DNA from: Pauljensenia sp.
Lineage (GTDB): Bacteria > Actinomycetota > Actinomycetes > Actinomycetales > Actinomycetaceae
Assembly: GCA_029983625.1 (NCBI GenBank)
Contig: JASBZF010000048.1
Span: forward strand, 1 to 12,885
Direction: 5' to 3'
Length of the DNA stretch: 12,885 nt
Each line of letters opens with the position of its first letter. The stretch's first letter is position 1. Below the pieces are notes generated by a model. It ran no database searches, was not told the DNA's origin, and saw only the letters and a program-made list of their open reading frames with translations. Made by a program: the position numbers and the translations under genes. Positions 5,854-12,885 of this stretch are shown here, piece after piece.

Positions 5854-6801
5854 TCAGGTCTCACCACGATTCCTCAAAAGCACCCGCGCCAGATCTTGAT
5901 CGACCACGACATGCGTCGCCAAGCCCATCCGCAGAGCAGTCGCGAGAGCCGCAGCTTTCTTAGGGCCACCCGCGACGAGTACACGGATCGGACGCTCGGA
6001 CAGGTCCTTCAAAGAAATGCCCGTCGTCCTCTCGTCGATACTCGATACGGCGACCTCGCCCTCGGCAGTGAAGAATCGCGAACACGCATCCCCCACCGCA
6101 GTTGCAAGGAGCGCATTCACCTCGTCCGTTTTCAAGTGAGCGTGACTGATCGCCAAACTTTCGGCACTGACATCACCCACCGTAAAAACTATGAGATCCG
6201 TTTGCTTTCCCGCTTCCAGGATTGAGGCGATATACGGATCTGAGCGCACGATTTTTAACGTGCGCACGTCCTCGAAAATCACCGGCAGAGGCAGATAGCG
6301 CGGAATTGCATTGAAGGCCGCACAAAAAGCCCTCATCACCTCGAAATCGTTAGTTGTCGCCGAAGAATGTGACGTCCCGCCCTTGAGTTGCACGATCTCA
6401 ACCCCGCACCTCAGGGTACGGCCCAGGCGCGCGGCGATCGCATTCATCGTCCGCCCCCAGGACACGCCCACACTCATCCCGTCTTCGACGAGGGATTCGA
6501 CCAGATCCGCACCCACTCGTCCAAGATCGTCGAGGATCTCACGCTCAGACGCACCTGAATCATGAATGACCCGAGCTTCAACTAAACCGAAACGCTGGGC
6601 AAGCTGTTCTCCCAGCACCGAGGAAGTCTCACGAGGATCGTGGATTTCTACGGTCACGAAGCCCGCTTCTTTTCCGCGAAGCAAAAGCTTGGCGACAGTC
6701 GGACGAGAAAGCCCCATTCTGGCTGCAACTTCAGCTTGACTGAAGCCGCGCTCAAAATACAGCCGGACAGCATCAATCGCCTGTTCGTCCCGCTTCTCCA
6801 C
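5854..6801 (-). CDS. deoR: SorC-family transcriptional repressor of deoxynucleoside catabolism (DeoR-like)
   Basis: The 315-residue protein has an N-terminal helix-turn-helix (about 18-45, FSQAEVAARMGLSRPTVAKLL) and a C-terminal SorC/CggR sugar-phosphate-binding domain (about 57-313) with GVSWGRTM (112-119), QLKGG (138-142), TVGDVS (207-212) and AGGPKKAAAL (277-286). B. subtilis DeoR, a SorC-family repressor of 313 residues, uses deoxyribose-5-phosphate as inducer through a Schiff base with Lys141. Lys140 in QLKGG here is in a matching place. The start is GTG 6801 with AAGGAGGAG just upstream. The gene lies between deoA and deoD, so the substrate of DeoC is its likely inducer and the palindrome at 5807-5826 its likely site. 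It is unrelated to E. coli DeoR despite the shared name. Confidence 0.88.
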   Translation of the reverse strand: MEKRDEQAIDAVRLYFERGFSQAEVAARMGLSRPTVAKLLLRGKEAGFVTVEIHDPRETSSVLGEQLAQRFGLVEARVIHDSGASEREILDDLGRVGADLVESLVEDGMSVGVSWGRTMNAIAARLGRTLRCGVEIVQLKGGTSHSSATTNDFEVMRAFCAAFNAIPRYLPLPVIFEDVRTLKIVRSDPYIASILEAGKQTDLIVFTVGDVSAESLAISHAHLKTDEVNALLATAVGDACSRFFTAEGEVAVSSIDERTTGISLKDLSERPIRVLVAGGPKKAAALATALRMGLATHVVVDQDLARVLLRNRGET

Positions 6802-6836
6802 TTCTCCTCCTTCCGTGCCCTAAAAGTCGCTTTGCA

Positions 6837-6898
6837 CGTGGCCGCATGTAGGCGCGCGAACACTTCACGCCACACGCACACAAAGACATGCGGCCACG
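6837..6898. repeat. Perfect 13-base hairpin between deoA and the repressor gene
   Basis: CGTGGCCGCATGT (6837-6849) and ACATGCGGCCACG (6886-6898) pair without mismatch around a 36-base CA-rich loop. The hairpin fills much of the 136-base gap between the deoA stop and the repressor start. On the minus strand it is followed by TGCAAAGCGACTTTT, so there is no immediate U-run. It may be a partial terminator, or it may stabilise the deoA message. CACGCACACA is directly repeated at 6873-6882 and 6895-6904. No clear promoter for the repressor gene was seen. Confidence 0.6.
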
Positions 6899-6937
6899 CA
6901 CACACATACCTACGCTCCGCAGTTGCGCAAGCGCGTG

Positions 6938-8221
6938 CTACTGGACCTCGCCGAGAATCACCGAAGAGACCTCAGGAGCGTGTGAACCGATCACTACTCC
7001 CCCTTCAAGCGATTCCAAAGCGCGAGCGATACGCCACTCGTCATCGGTGTGGAGTGTCAGCAGAGGTTGTCCCTTCGTCACGCTCTCACCGGGCTTTGCG
7101 TGAATCTCAATACCTGCGCCCGCCTGCACCGGATCCTCTTTCACTGCGCGTCCAGCTCCCAGACGCCAGGACGCTACACCCACACAAAGCGCATCGAGAG
7201 TTTCGAGAACACCATCCGTTTCGGCGGTCACGGTGTGCGTATGCAGCGCAGTCGGCAACTCAGCGTCAGGATCGCCGCCTTGAGCGCGGATCATGTCGCG
7301 CCAACGATCCATCGCGCGGCCGTCCTGCAGTGCCGCCTCCACATCAACATCGCTCTTACCTGACATTTCCAGCATCTTGCGCGCAAGCGTACAGGTCAGT
7401 TCAATGACATCTTCGGGGCCGCCACCGGCGAGCACTTCGACGGATTCGGCCACCTCAAGGGCATTACCAACCTTCAAGCCAAGCGGGGTTGACATATCGG
7501 TCAGATACGCAAAAGTCTTCACCCCTGCGTCCGTACCAAGATCCACCATCGTCTGAGCCAGTTCGCGTGCCTGCTCAAGATCTTTCATGAAGGCACCCGA
7601 ACCGACTTTCACGTCAAGAACCAGTGAACCAGTCCCTTCAGCGATTTTCTTGGACATGATGGAAGAGGCAATGAGGGGGATACAATCAACGGTTGACGTG
7701 ATATCACGCAGCGCGTACAGCTTCTTATCTGCCGGCGCCAAGCCCGCTCCGGCAGCGCAGATTACAGCGCCGCAGCCCTCGCCGAGCTCACGGTAAATCT
7801 CTTCATTTGTCATCGCGGCCTGCCAGCCGGAAATGGATTCGAGCTTGTCGAGCGTGCCGCCCGTGTGCCCGAGTCCACGCCCGGACAACTGTGGGACAGC
7901 GACATCGAATACCGCCACAAGAGGTGCAAGCGGCAGGGTGATTTTGTCACCCACACCACCGGTCGAGTGTTTATCAGCGGTGGGGCGCGCGATACGCCCA
8001 AAGTCCATGCGTTCACCGGAAGCGATCATGGCTTTTGTCCAGCGCGCGATTTCCTCACGGTTCATTCCGCGCAGGAAAACCGCCATCGCGAGGGCGGCCA
8101 TTTGTTCATCCTTGACGGCCCCACGGGTGTAGGCATCGATCGTCCAATCGATCTGTTCACCGCTGAGAATGCCGCCGTCACGTTTCGTGCGAATCACATC
8201 GACAACATCAAAAGCTTCCAT
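6938..8221 (-). CDS. deoA: Thymidine/pyrimidine-nucleoside phosphorylase
   Basis: DeoA phosphorolyses thymidine and deoxyuridine (and possibly uridine) to the base and (deoxy)ribose-1-phosphate. The 427-residue protein has the three usual parts: an N-terminal helical region, the central phosphate-binding alpha/beta domain and a C-terminal domain. KHSTGGVGDK (84-93), the family signature SGRGLGHTGGTLDKLES (113-129), and Arg172, Ser187 and Lys191, matching the pyrimidine-binding Arg171, Ser186 and Lys190 of E. coli thymidine phosphorylase, are all present. I chose ATG 8221, which is preceded by AGGAAAG at 9 bases. A TTG at 8257 would add 12 residues that do not resemble the family. The gene follows cdd after 103 bases, which fits conversion of deoxycytidine to deoxyuridine and then uracil. 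A broad-specificity Pdp is the alternative. Confidence 0.95.
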   Translation of the reverse strand: MEAFDVVDVIRTKRDGGILSGEQIDWTIDAYTRGAVKDEQMAALAMAVFLRGMNREEIARWTKAMIASGERMDFGRIARPTADKHSTGGVGDKITLPLAPLVAVFDVAVPQLSGRGLGHTGGTLDKLESISGWQAAMTNEEIYRELGEGCGAVICAAGAGLAPADKKLYALRDITSTVDCIPLIASSIMSKKIAEGTGSLVLDVKVGSGAFMKDLEQARELAQTMVDLGTDAGVKTFAYLTDMSTPLGLKVGNALEVAESVEVLAGGGPEDVIELTCTLARKMLEMSGKSDVDVEAALQDGRAMDRWRDMIRAQGGDPDAELPTALHTHTVTAETDGVLETLDALCVGVASWRLGAGRAVKEDPVQAGAGIEIHAKPGESVTKGQPLLTLHTDDEWRIARALESLEGGVVIGSHAPEVSSVILGEVQ

Positions 8222-8286
8222 CTGTCTTTTCTTTCCTTCCAAAGGCACTGCCCGCAATGCCCGAAGCTGCGTAAGAGCGGATGAGG

Positions 8287-8320
8287 GCGGCCGGCTCCGG
8301 TATTTCCCAGAGCCGGCCGC
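8287..8320. repeat. GC-rich hairpin after cdd
   Basis: GCGGCCGGCTC (8287-8297) and GAGCCGGCCGC (8310-8320) form a perfect 11-base stem with a 12-base loop. It starts 4 bases beyond the cdd stop in the direction of transcription. No T-run follows on either strand. It could cut transcription from the transporter-cdd part into deoA, or protect the upstream mRNA from 3' decay so that transporter and cdd are made in larger amounts. Confidence 0.65.
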
Positions 8321-8324
8321 AGCC

Positions 8325-8756
8325 TCAATTCATGCGAGGGGTGGAGGTGGGGACCTGATCGAGGTCGCTCGGTCCAAACCCTTGCGGGAGGACCTCGCTC
8401 ATGGGCATCACACCCGTGGGCATGAGGACAAGACAGTCCGGTCCGCCGTGTTCGAAAATCACCTGACGACAGCGACCGCAGGGAACCACTGATTCAGAGT
8501 TCCCGTTCACGCAGGCCACCGCGACAAGACGGCCCGCACCCGTGCGAATCAGTTCAGACACCATTGAGGTCTCTGCGCAGTGTCCACAACCGTAAGCGGC
8601 GTTCTCAACATTCGAGCCGACAACGATGCTCCCATCTTCGGCAAGGCCAGCCGCACCTACGGGGTACCCCGAGTAGGGGCAGTAGGCCCTTTTCATTGCC
8701 TCGATTGCTGCACTGCGCAGGCGATCCCAGGTTGTGTCATCGAGAGTATCCACCAC
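8325..8756 (-). CDS. cdd: Cytidine deaminase
   Basis: Cdd deaminates cytidine and deoxycytidine to uridine and deoxyuridine, feeding the phosphorylase encoded next. The 143-residue protein is the small homotetrameric type. Zinc ligands are Cys60 in HCAE and Cys93 and Cys96 in PCGRC, with Glu62 as the proton shuttle. CPYSGYPVGAA (26-36) and NVENAAYG (49-56) are the usual substrate-binding segments. The start is one of two tandem GTG codons (8756 or 8753), preceded by AAGGA. Only 10 bases separate it from the second permease gene, so it is cotranscribed with the transporter. Confidence 0.96.
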   Translation of the reverse strand: MVDTLDDTTWDRLRSAAIEAMKRAYCPYSGYPVGAAGLAEDGSIVVGSNVENAAYGCGHCAETSMVSELIRTGAGRLVAVACVNGNSESVVPCGRCRQVIFEHGGPDCLVLMPTGVMPMSEVLPQGFGPSDLDQVPTSTPRMN

Positions 8757-8766
8757 GATGTTTCCT

Positions 8767-10053
8767 TCACTTCACGTAGGGAACGTTCTCAGCCGCAGGG
8801 GCTTTCGACTTCCCGACGAATCCGGCGACCGCAATGATCGTCACGAGGTAGGGGATCATCGATACGAGGTCGGAGGGGATCGCAGGTGCCACATTCGGCA
8901 GCATCCTTGCAACAGCCTGAGCGAAACCGAACATGACGGCCGCCGACATCGCTCCGATCGGATGCCACTTGCCAAGAATCATTGCCGCGAGGGCGATGTA
9001 GCCATTACCCGCTGAAATGTTGTCCGCAAAGGCCAGGCCGGAGCCGATCGTGAAGAAGGCACCACCAAGGCCCGCGAAGGCCGAAGCGAGGATGGCATTG
9101 CGTGAACGTGTGCGGTTGACGTTAATGCCAACGGTGTCGGCGGCTTTCGGGTGTTCACCACAGGCACGCAGACGCAGACCCCAGCGCGAACGGTAGAGGA
9201 AGACCGCGAGGAAAGCGACGGCTACATACATGAGGTAGACAAGCACCGACTGGTTGAACAGCATCGGGCCGATGATCGGGATCTCCGACAGGAAGGGGAT
9301 CTTCAGCGGCGTCAAAGAGAACTTGTTCGTGTTCAAGGTCTCGGGTGAAACCTTCATCAGTGTCCCGTAGAAGAAGGTCGTCAAGCCCAGGGCGAGGACG
9401 TTCAGCACGACACCGACGATGATCTGATCCACTCCGTAGCGGACGGAAAAGAGCGCGAGCAACGTACCGAGCAGCGCTCCTGCCAAGGGAGCGGCGACGA
9501 GACCCGCGTAGGGAGTCTGGAAGAAGGAGGCTGCCATGACACCTGCGAAAGCACCGACGAGAAGGTCGCCTTCGATCGCGATGTTGACAACGCCAACGTG
9601 CTCAGACACGACACCTGAAAGCGCACCGAAGATCAGCGGCGTTGAAATGGCCACCGTCGATACGAGGGTCGAGGTGAGGGTCACGACACCGGAGGAGCCG
9701 GTCCCCGCGTAGATGAGGAAGGCGAGGGTGGTTGCGATACCCGCCAGGAGCATCGTGCAGGTCTGGAGCCAACGCGGACTCTTTTTACGTGTCGCAGTCG
9801 TCACGATCGACCAGATGGCAACGAGCGTAACGAGGACAAGCAGAACCCAGAGGATTCCTGCACCCGCGACAACGAGGTCGGGGATTTCCAGAGCCTGAGA
9901 TCTGTCGTTGAGGCGGATTGTTACCTCACCGTGTGCTGTGAAAGAGAAGAAGGCCAGGAGGAGGCTTGCCAGCGTGTACACGATCGGCAGCTTCCAGGAG
10001 GGCTTCACCTGAACGTCATCCATGAGGTTTGCCTGAGTGACAGTGGTGGTCAT
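8767..10053 (-). CDS. Nucleoside ABC transporter permease, second subunit (NupQ-like)
   Basis: This 428-residue membrane protein is a branched-chain/simple-sugar type permease (BPD_transp_2 family) and the second of two permeases of a nucleoside importer like NupNOPQ of B. subtilis. Hydrophobic stretches are clear near 22-40, 62-83, 98-116, 129-147, 163-202, 210-228, 268-287, 321-340, 351-381 and 397-413. The cytoplasmic coupling loop RACGEHPKAADTVGI lies at 296-310. SEHVGVVNIAIEGDLL (150-165) and GNGYIALAAMILGKW (349-363) are typical of this subfamily. The N-terminal 100 or so residues, with two or three membrane segments, precede the common core. The ATG at 10053 has AAGGAG 7 bases upstream and overlaps the stop of the first permease by 4 bases (ATGA). 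Confidence 0.93.
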   Translation of the reverse strand: MTTTVTQANLMDDVQVKPSWKLPIVYTLASLLLAFFSFTAHGEVTIRLNDRSQALEIPDLVVAGAGILWVLLVLVTLVAIWSIVTTATRKKSPRWLQTCTMLLAGIATTLAFLIYAGTGSSGVVTLTSTLVSTVAISTPLIFGALSGVVSEHVGVVNIAIEGDLLVGAFAGVMAASFFQTPYAGLVAAPLAGALLGTLLALFSVRYGVDQIIVGVVLNVLALGLTTFFYGTLMKVSPETLNTNKFSLTPLKIPFLSEIPIIGPMLFNQSVLVYLMYVAVAFLAVFLYRSRWGLRLRACGEHPKAADTVGINVNRTRSRNAILASAFAGLGGAFFTIGSGLAFADNISAGNGYIALAAMILGKWHPIGAMSAAVMFGFAQAVARMLPNVAPAIPSDLVSMIPYLVTIIAVAGFVGKSKAPAAENVPYVK

Positions 10054-11282
10054 CGCGATTCTCCTTCCGCATCGGCGGCCTGAGCGTCGATGGCGGTCTC
10101 GCCCGCCTTCGAGGTCGCCGGGGTGACGAGGGCGGGAGCCTGATCGTCAATGCCGAGGGCGGCAAACTCTGCCCGCAGTGAGGTGCTCGGCTCTTGAGGC
10201 AAGCGGAAAAGCCAACGCACGAGGGCGGGAGCGGCGATCAGCAAAACGATGACGGACTGGAGGATGAGGATCATGTCGATCGGAACACCCTTGGGCTGCA
10301 TCGTATAACCACCCGCTTTGAAGGCCCCGAAAAGCAGGCCCGCGAAAAGAGTGCCGAGCGGCTTATTGCGCCCAAGAAGGGCAACGGTGATCGCGTCAAA
10401 GCCGAGCGATCCGGCGACATCACGCGACACGTATCCGACCGTTCCAAGGGCTTCATTCGCGCCAACAAGGCCCATGAAGGAGCCTGAGATCATCATCGTG
10501 ATTGTCGTGATCTTTTCGACGGAAATACCTGCGGTACGCGCTGCTGCGGGATTAGCGCCGACGGCACGCACCTGGAAGCCGAGGGTCGAGCGTTCCAAAA
10601 TCCACCAGAAGACAACGACCGCAAGGAAAGCGACGACGATACCCGAGTGGAGTTTGAAGGGTGAGGGCAGAATCTGGAGGAAGGCTGCCGACTCGTCAAC
10701 TCCTGGGGTTTGAGGCTGGTTCGATCCGGGTACCTGCCATGATTTCTTCGCGAGTACGTAACCCAGAGTCAAGGCTGCGATCGCGTTGAGCATGATCGTG
10801 AGGATGACTTCATTCGCTCCGGTGCGCGCTTTGAGGAAGCCCGCGATTCCCGCGTACAGCGCCCCTGCGATCACCGCGGCGACGAGGGCGACGAAGGTGT
10901 GCAGAACCGGCGGAAGATGGAGGTTGAAGCCGACCCAGACGGCGGCGAGAGCACCGAAGATTACCTGGCCCTGACCACCGATGTTGAACAGTCCCGCTCG
11001 GAAACCGAAGGCAAGGCCAAGGCCACCGATGATGAGGGGAATCGAGTACAGCAGAGTGTTCGTAATCGGCTTGATCTGGCGAACGAAGTTCTTAGCTTCC
11101 GGGTCGAAGATCGCGCCTCGGAACATCGCGTAGTAAGCCTCGCTCACCGAAGCACCGGCCATAACGATGAGGATCGCGCCGATCGCGAAAGCGATCAGGA
11201 CTGCGAGGATCGAAACGAACCATTTCGATCCGAGGATGTGCCGGGCGAAGATCACGCCCTTAGACTGGGTTTTCTTCGTCAT
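10050..11282 (-). CDS. Nucleoside ABC transporter permease, first subunit (NupP-like)
   Basis: This 410-residue permease is the partner of the next gene product, forming the heterodimeric channel of a nucleoside importer. It has a membrane segment at about 21-42, then the BPD_transp_2 core with segments near 74-93, 105-119, 127-149, 160-178, 213-229, 259-280, 294-305, 309-324 and 335-358. GLFNIGGQGQ (97-106), TGANEVILTIMLN (154-166), the coupling loop RAVGANPAAARTAGI (239-253) and GFDAITVALLG (294-304) mark the subfamily. The last 45 residues are polar and rich in Ala and Asp, probably a loose cytoplasmic tail. The ATG overlaps the ATPase stop by 4 bases, with AGGAGGAGG upstream inside the ATPase gene, so translation is coupled. 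Confidence 0.93.
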   Translation of the reverse strand: MTKKTQSKGVIFARHILGSKWFVSILAVLIAFAIGAILIVMAGASVSEAYYAMFRGAIFDPEAKNFVRQIKPITNTLLYSIPLIIGGLGLAFGFRAGLFNIGGQGQVIFGALAAVWVGFNLHLPPVLHTFVALVAAVIAGALYAGIAGFLKARTGANEVILTIMLNAIAALTLGYVLAKKSWQVPGSNQPQTPGVDESAAFLQILPSPFKLHSGIVVAFLAVVVFWWILERSTLGFQVRAVGANPAAARTAGISVEKITTITMMISGSFMGLVGANEALGTVGYVSRDVAGSLGFDAITVALLGRNKPLGTLFAGLLFGAFKAGGYTMQPKGVPIDMILILQSVIVLLIAAPALVRWLFRLPQEPSTSLRAEFAALGIDDQAPALVTPATSKAGETAIDAQAADAEGESR

Positions 11283-12826
11283 CGTGCCTCCTCCTGGGTG
11301 GAATCGGACTGGGAGGCGAGGGCTTCTTCGAGGGGCACGCCCGCCATCATGAGGCCGAGGACCTCACGCGGAGTATCGGGGGCAACGATGCCGATGACCC
11401 GCCCTCGGTACATGACCGCGATACGGTCGGCGAGCGCCACGACCTCGTCAAGTTCGGAGGAAATCAGCAGGACGGGTGTTCCCTGGTCGCGCACCGCGAC
11501 GATCTGCTTGTGGATGAACTCAATGGAGCCAACATCCACACCTCGGGTCGGCTGGTTTGCAACGAGAAGTGAGAGATCCTTCGAGAGTTCACGGGCGACC
11601 ACCACTTTTTGCTGGTTGCCTCCCGATAGGGAAGAGATCGGATCCTCAATGGAAGTCAGACGGATGTCGTATTTTTCTTCGAGGGTCTTCGCGTTCTGCT
11701 CGATCACTCCGAGCCTGAGGGCCGGGCCCGCTGCGAAGGGTGCCTTGTCGAATTGATCGAGGATGAGGTTCTCTGAAATGGAGAAGCTTGCAATGATGCC
11801 GTCGGTGGAACGATCCTCAGGGATGAAGCCGATACCCGCATCAAGCGACTTACGCGGCCCACTGTGGGTGATATCCGTGCCCTCAAGGGTGATTGAACCG
11901 GAGTCGGGGTCAACGAGTCCGAGGATCGCTTCAGCGAGCTCGGTCTGACCGTTGCCTTGGACACCAGCAATCGCAAGAACCTCTCCGCGTTCAACGTTCA
12001 AGCTGACGTGATCGAGGATCGCGTTACCGGAGGGGCCAAGGAGTGAGACTTTCTCGAAGGACAGGCCACCACCGGCAGGTTTTGCCTCTTCCTTTTCCAC
12101 TTTGAGCGTGATTGCGCGGCCAACCATCTTGTTGGCGAGGTCGTTTTCAGACTCGTCGGGAGAAGCCGTACCCACAACAGCGCCGCGACGAATAACGGTG
12201 ATGTCATCTGAGACCGCACGAACTTCACGGAGCTTATGGGTGATGAAAACGATAGAGGTTCCCGAGTCGGCGAGCTGACGCATGATGGTCATGAGTTCGT
12301 CGGTTTCCTGCGGGGTGAGGACGGCGGTCGGCTCATCGAGGATGAGGACCTTTGCCTCGCGAGACAGGGCTTTGACGATCTCCACGCGCTGTTGGGCGCC
12401 GACGGGCAGATCTTCGATCTTCGCATCGGGGTCGAGGTCGAATCCGAAGCGGGCGGACACTTCTTTGACGAGGGCGCGCGCCTTCGCTAAGTCGATCAGT
12501 CCGGCTTTCCCGACCGGCTCATCGCCGAGGGCGATGGATTCGGCGACGGTGAAGACGGGAATCAGCATGAAGTGTTGGTGTACCATGCCGATTCCGGCGG
12601 CGACTGCATCACCGGGACCTTTGAAGACAACGGGCTTGCCGTCGATCAGGATCTGGCCTTCGTCGGGTTGGTAGAGTCCGTACAGGACGTTCATGAGCGT
12701 CGATTTACCGGCGCCGTTTTCTCCGAGGAGGGCGTGGATACGTCCTTCCTCGATGTTGAGGTCAATGTGGTCGTTTGCGACCAGGGGCCCGAAGCGCTTC
12801 GTAATCCCCCTGAGTTCCAGTTTCAC
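11279..12826 (-). CDS. Nucleoside ABC transporter ATP-binding protein (NupO-like, two ABC domains)
   Basis: This 515-residue protein carries two fused nucleotide-binding domains and powers the nucleoside importer. Domain 1 has Walker A GENGAGKS (35-42), the Q-loop at Gln84, a divergent signature LPVGAQQRVE (140-149), Walker B LILDEPT (161-167) and the switch His197. Domain 2 has a standard signature LSGGNQQKV (400-408), but Walker A reads GVQGNGQT (Lys replaced by Gln294) and Walker B reads VANQPT (Asp424 and Glu425 positions are Asn and Gln). That asymmetry is common in the BMP-linked branch of the sugar/nucleoside ATPases, so one ATP site is probably the main hydrolytic one. The start is GTG 12826, with only a weak AAGGCAGG upstream. 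Ribose or galactose transporters are relatives, but the neighbours point to nucleosides. Confidence 0.94.
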   Translation of the reverse strand: MKLELRGITKRFGPLVANDHIDLNIEEGRIHALLGENGAGKSTLMNVLYGLYQPDEGQILIDGKPVVFKGPGDAVAAGIGMVHQHFMLIPVFTVAESIALGDEPVGKAGLIDLAKARALVKEVSARFGFDLDPDAKIEDLPVGAQQRVEIVKALSREAKVLILDEPTAVLTPQETDELMTIMRQLADSGTSIVFITHKLREVRAVSDDITVIRRGAVVGTASPDESENDLANKMVGRAITLKVEKEEAKPAGGGLSFEKVSLLGPSGNAILDHVSLNVERGEVLAIAGVQGNGQTELAEAILGLVDPDSGSITLEGTDITHSGPRKSLDAGIGFIPEDRSTDGIIASFSISENLILDQFDKAPFAAGPALRLGVIEQNAKTLEEKYDIRLTSIEDPISSLSGGNQQKVVVARELSKDLSLLVANQPTRGVDVGSIEFIHKQIVAVRDQGTPVLLISSELDEVVALADRIAVMYRGRVIGIVAPDTPREVLGLMMAGVPLEEALASQSDSTQEEAR

Positions 12827-12885
12827 TGGGAACCTGCCTTAGCTCTTCTTTGAGTATCGATAAGCGGGTTGTGAGACGACGACGG
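12827..12885 (-). other. Right edge: region upstream of the ATPase gene, possible end of another gene
   Basis: On the minus strand one frame is open from the edge for 14 codons to a TAA at 12841-12839. Another runs to a TGA that overlaps the ATPase GTG start. Operons of this type usually have a BMP-family substrate-binding lipoprotein gene just upstream, so either could be its end. The stretch is too short to decide, and no promoter was seen. Confidence 0.3.

Noticed and set aside
6640..7407. 255-residue plus-strand open frame
   Set aside because: It overlaps deoA, the spacer and the repressor gene on the opposite strand, has no ribosome binding site and is Arg/His-rich.
8222..8257. Upstream TTG start for deoA
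   Set aside because: It would add 12 residues unlike the family and include the ribosome binding site of ATG 8221 inside the coding region.
10899..11756. 285-residue plus-strand open frame
   Set aside because: Antisense to the first permease and the ATPase gene, both with clear motifs and overlapping stop/start codons.

Overview
The window is a chromosomal segment of a moderately high-GC bacterium, most likely an actinomycete (Actinomycetota). The gene set, the AAGGAGG-type ribosome binding sites, the frequent GTG starts and the protein sequences all fit that group. An Actinomycetaceae-like host is my best guess, but the genus cannot be read from the sequence. No transposase, integrase, phage gene, CRISPR array, tRNA or rRNA was seen. 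The protein-coding content is core metabolism.

Left part (1-2122): a 451-base spacer holds a probable leftward promoter and a very strong Shine-Dalgarno sequence for a gene that begins just off the left edge. It also holds a long pyrimidine-rich tract. After it comes one rightward gene for a class I [4Fe-4S] fumarase, starting at GTG 452.

Middle spacer (2123-2666): this 544-base stretch lies between convergent genes and has no credible ORF. It is rich in structure: a 157-base nested inverted repeat with a possible pseudoknot, a CA-rich tract with a 13-base direct repeat, and several hairpins. One hairpin, followed by TTTT on the minus strand, is a good terminator for the leftward genes.

Right part (2667-12826): nine leftward genes form a complete nucleoside uptake and catabolism cluster. 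In transcription order they are an ABC ATPase, two permeases (the three linked by ATGA overlaps), cytidine deaminase, thymidine phosphorylase, a SorC-family DeoR-like repressor, purine nucleoside phosphorylase, deoxyribose-phosphate aldolase, and a phosphohexomutase-family enzyme. The transporter brings nucleosides in. Cdd converts (deoxy)cytidine to (deoxy)uridine. DeoA and DeoD release bases and (deoxy)ribose-1-phosphate. The mutase probably makes deoxyribose-5-phosphate in place of DeoB, and DeoC cleaves that to acetaldehyde and glyceraldehyde-3-phosphate. A substrate-binding lipoprotein gene is expected just beyond the right edge.

Regulation: the repressor gene splits the cluster. Between it and deoD is a clear promoter (TTGACA, 18-base spacer, TAGTCT) with a 20-base palindrome over the -35, a likely repressor operator. 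GC-rich hairpins follow cdd and deoA. A 12-base word, GCCCCGCCCTCG, occurs four times in the window in either orientation, always in spacers, and two of the copies form the arms of the nested inverted repeat.
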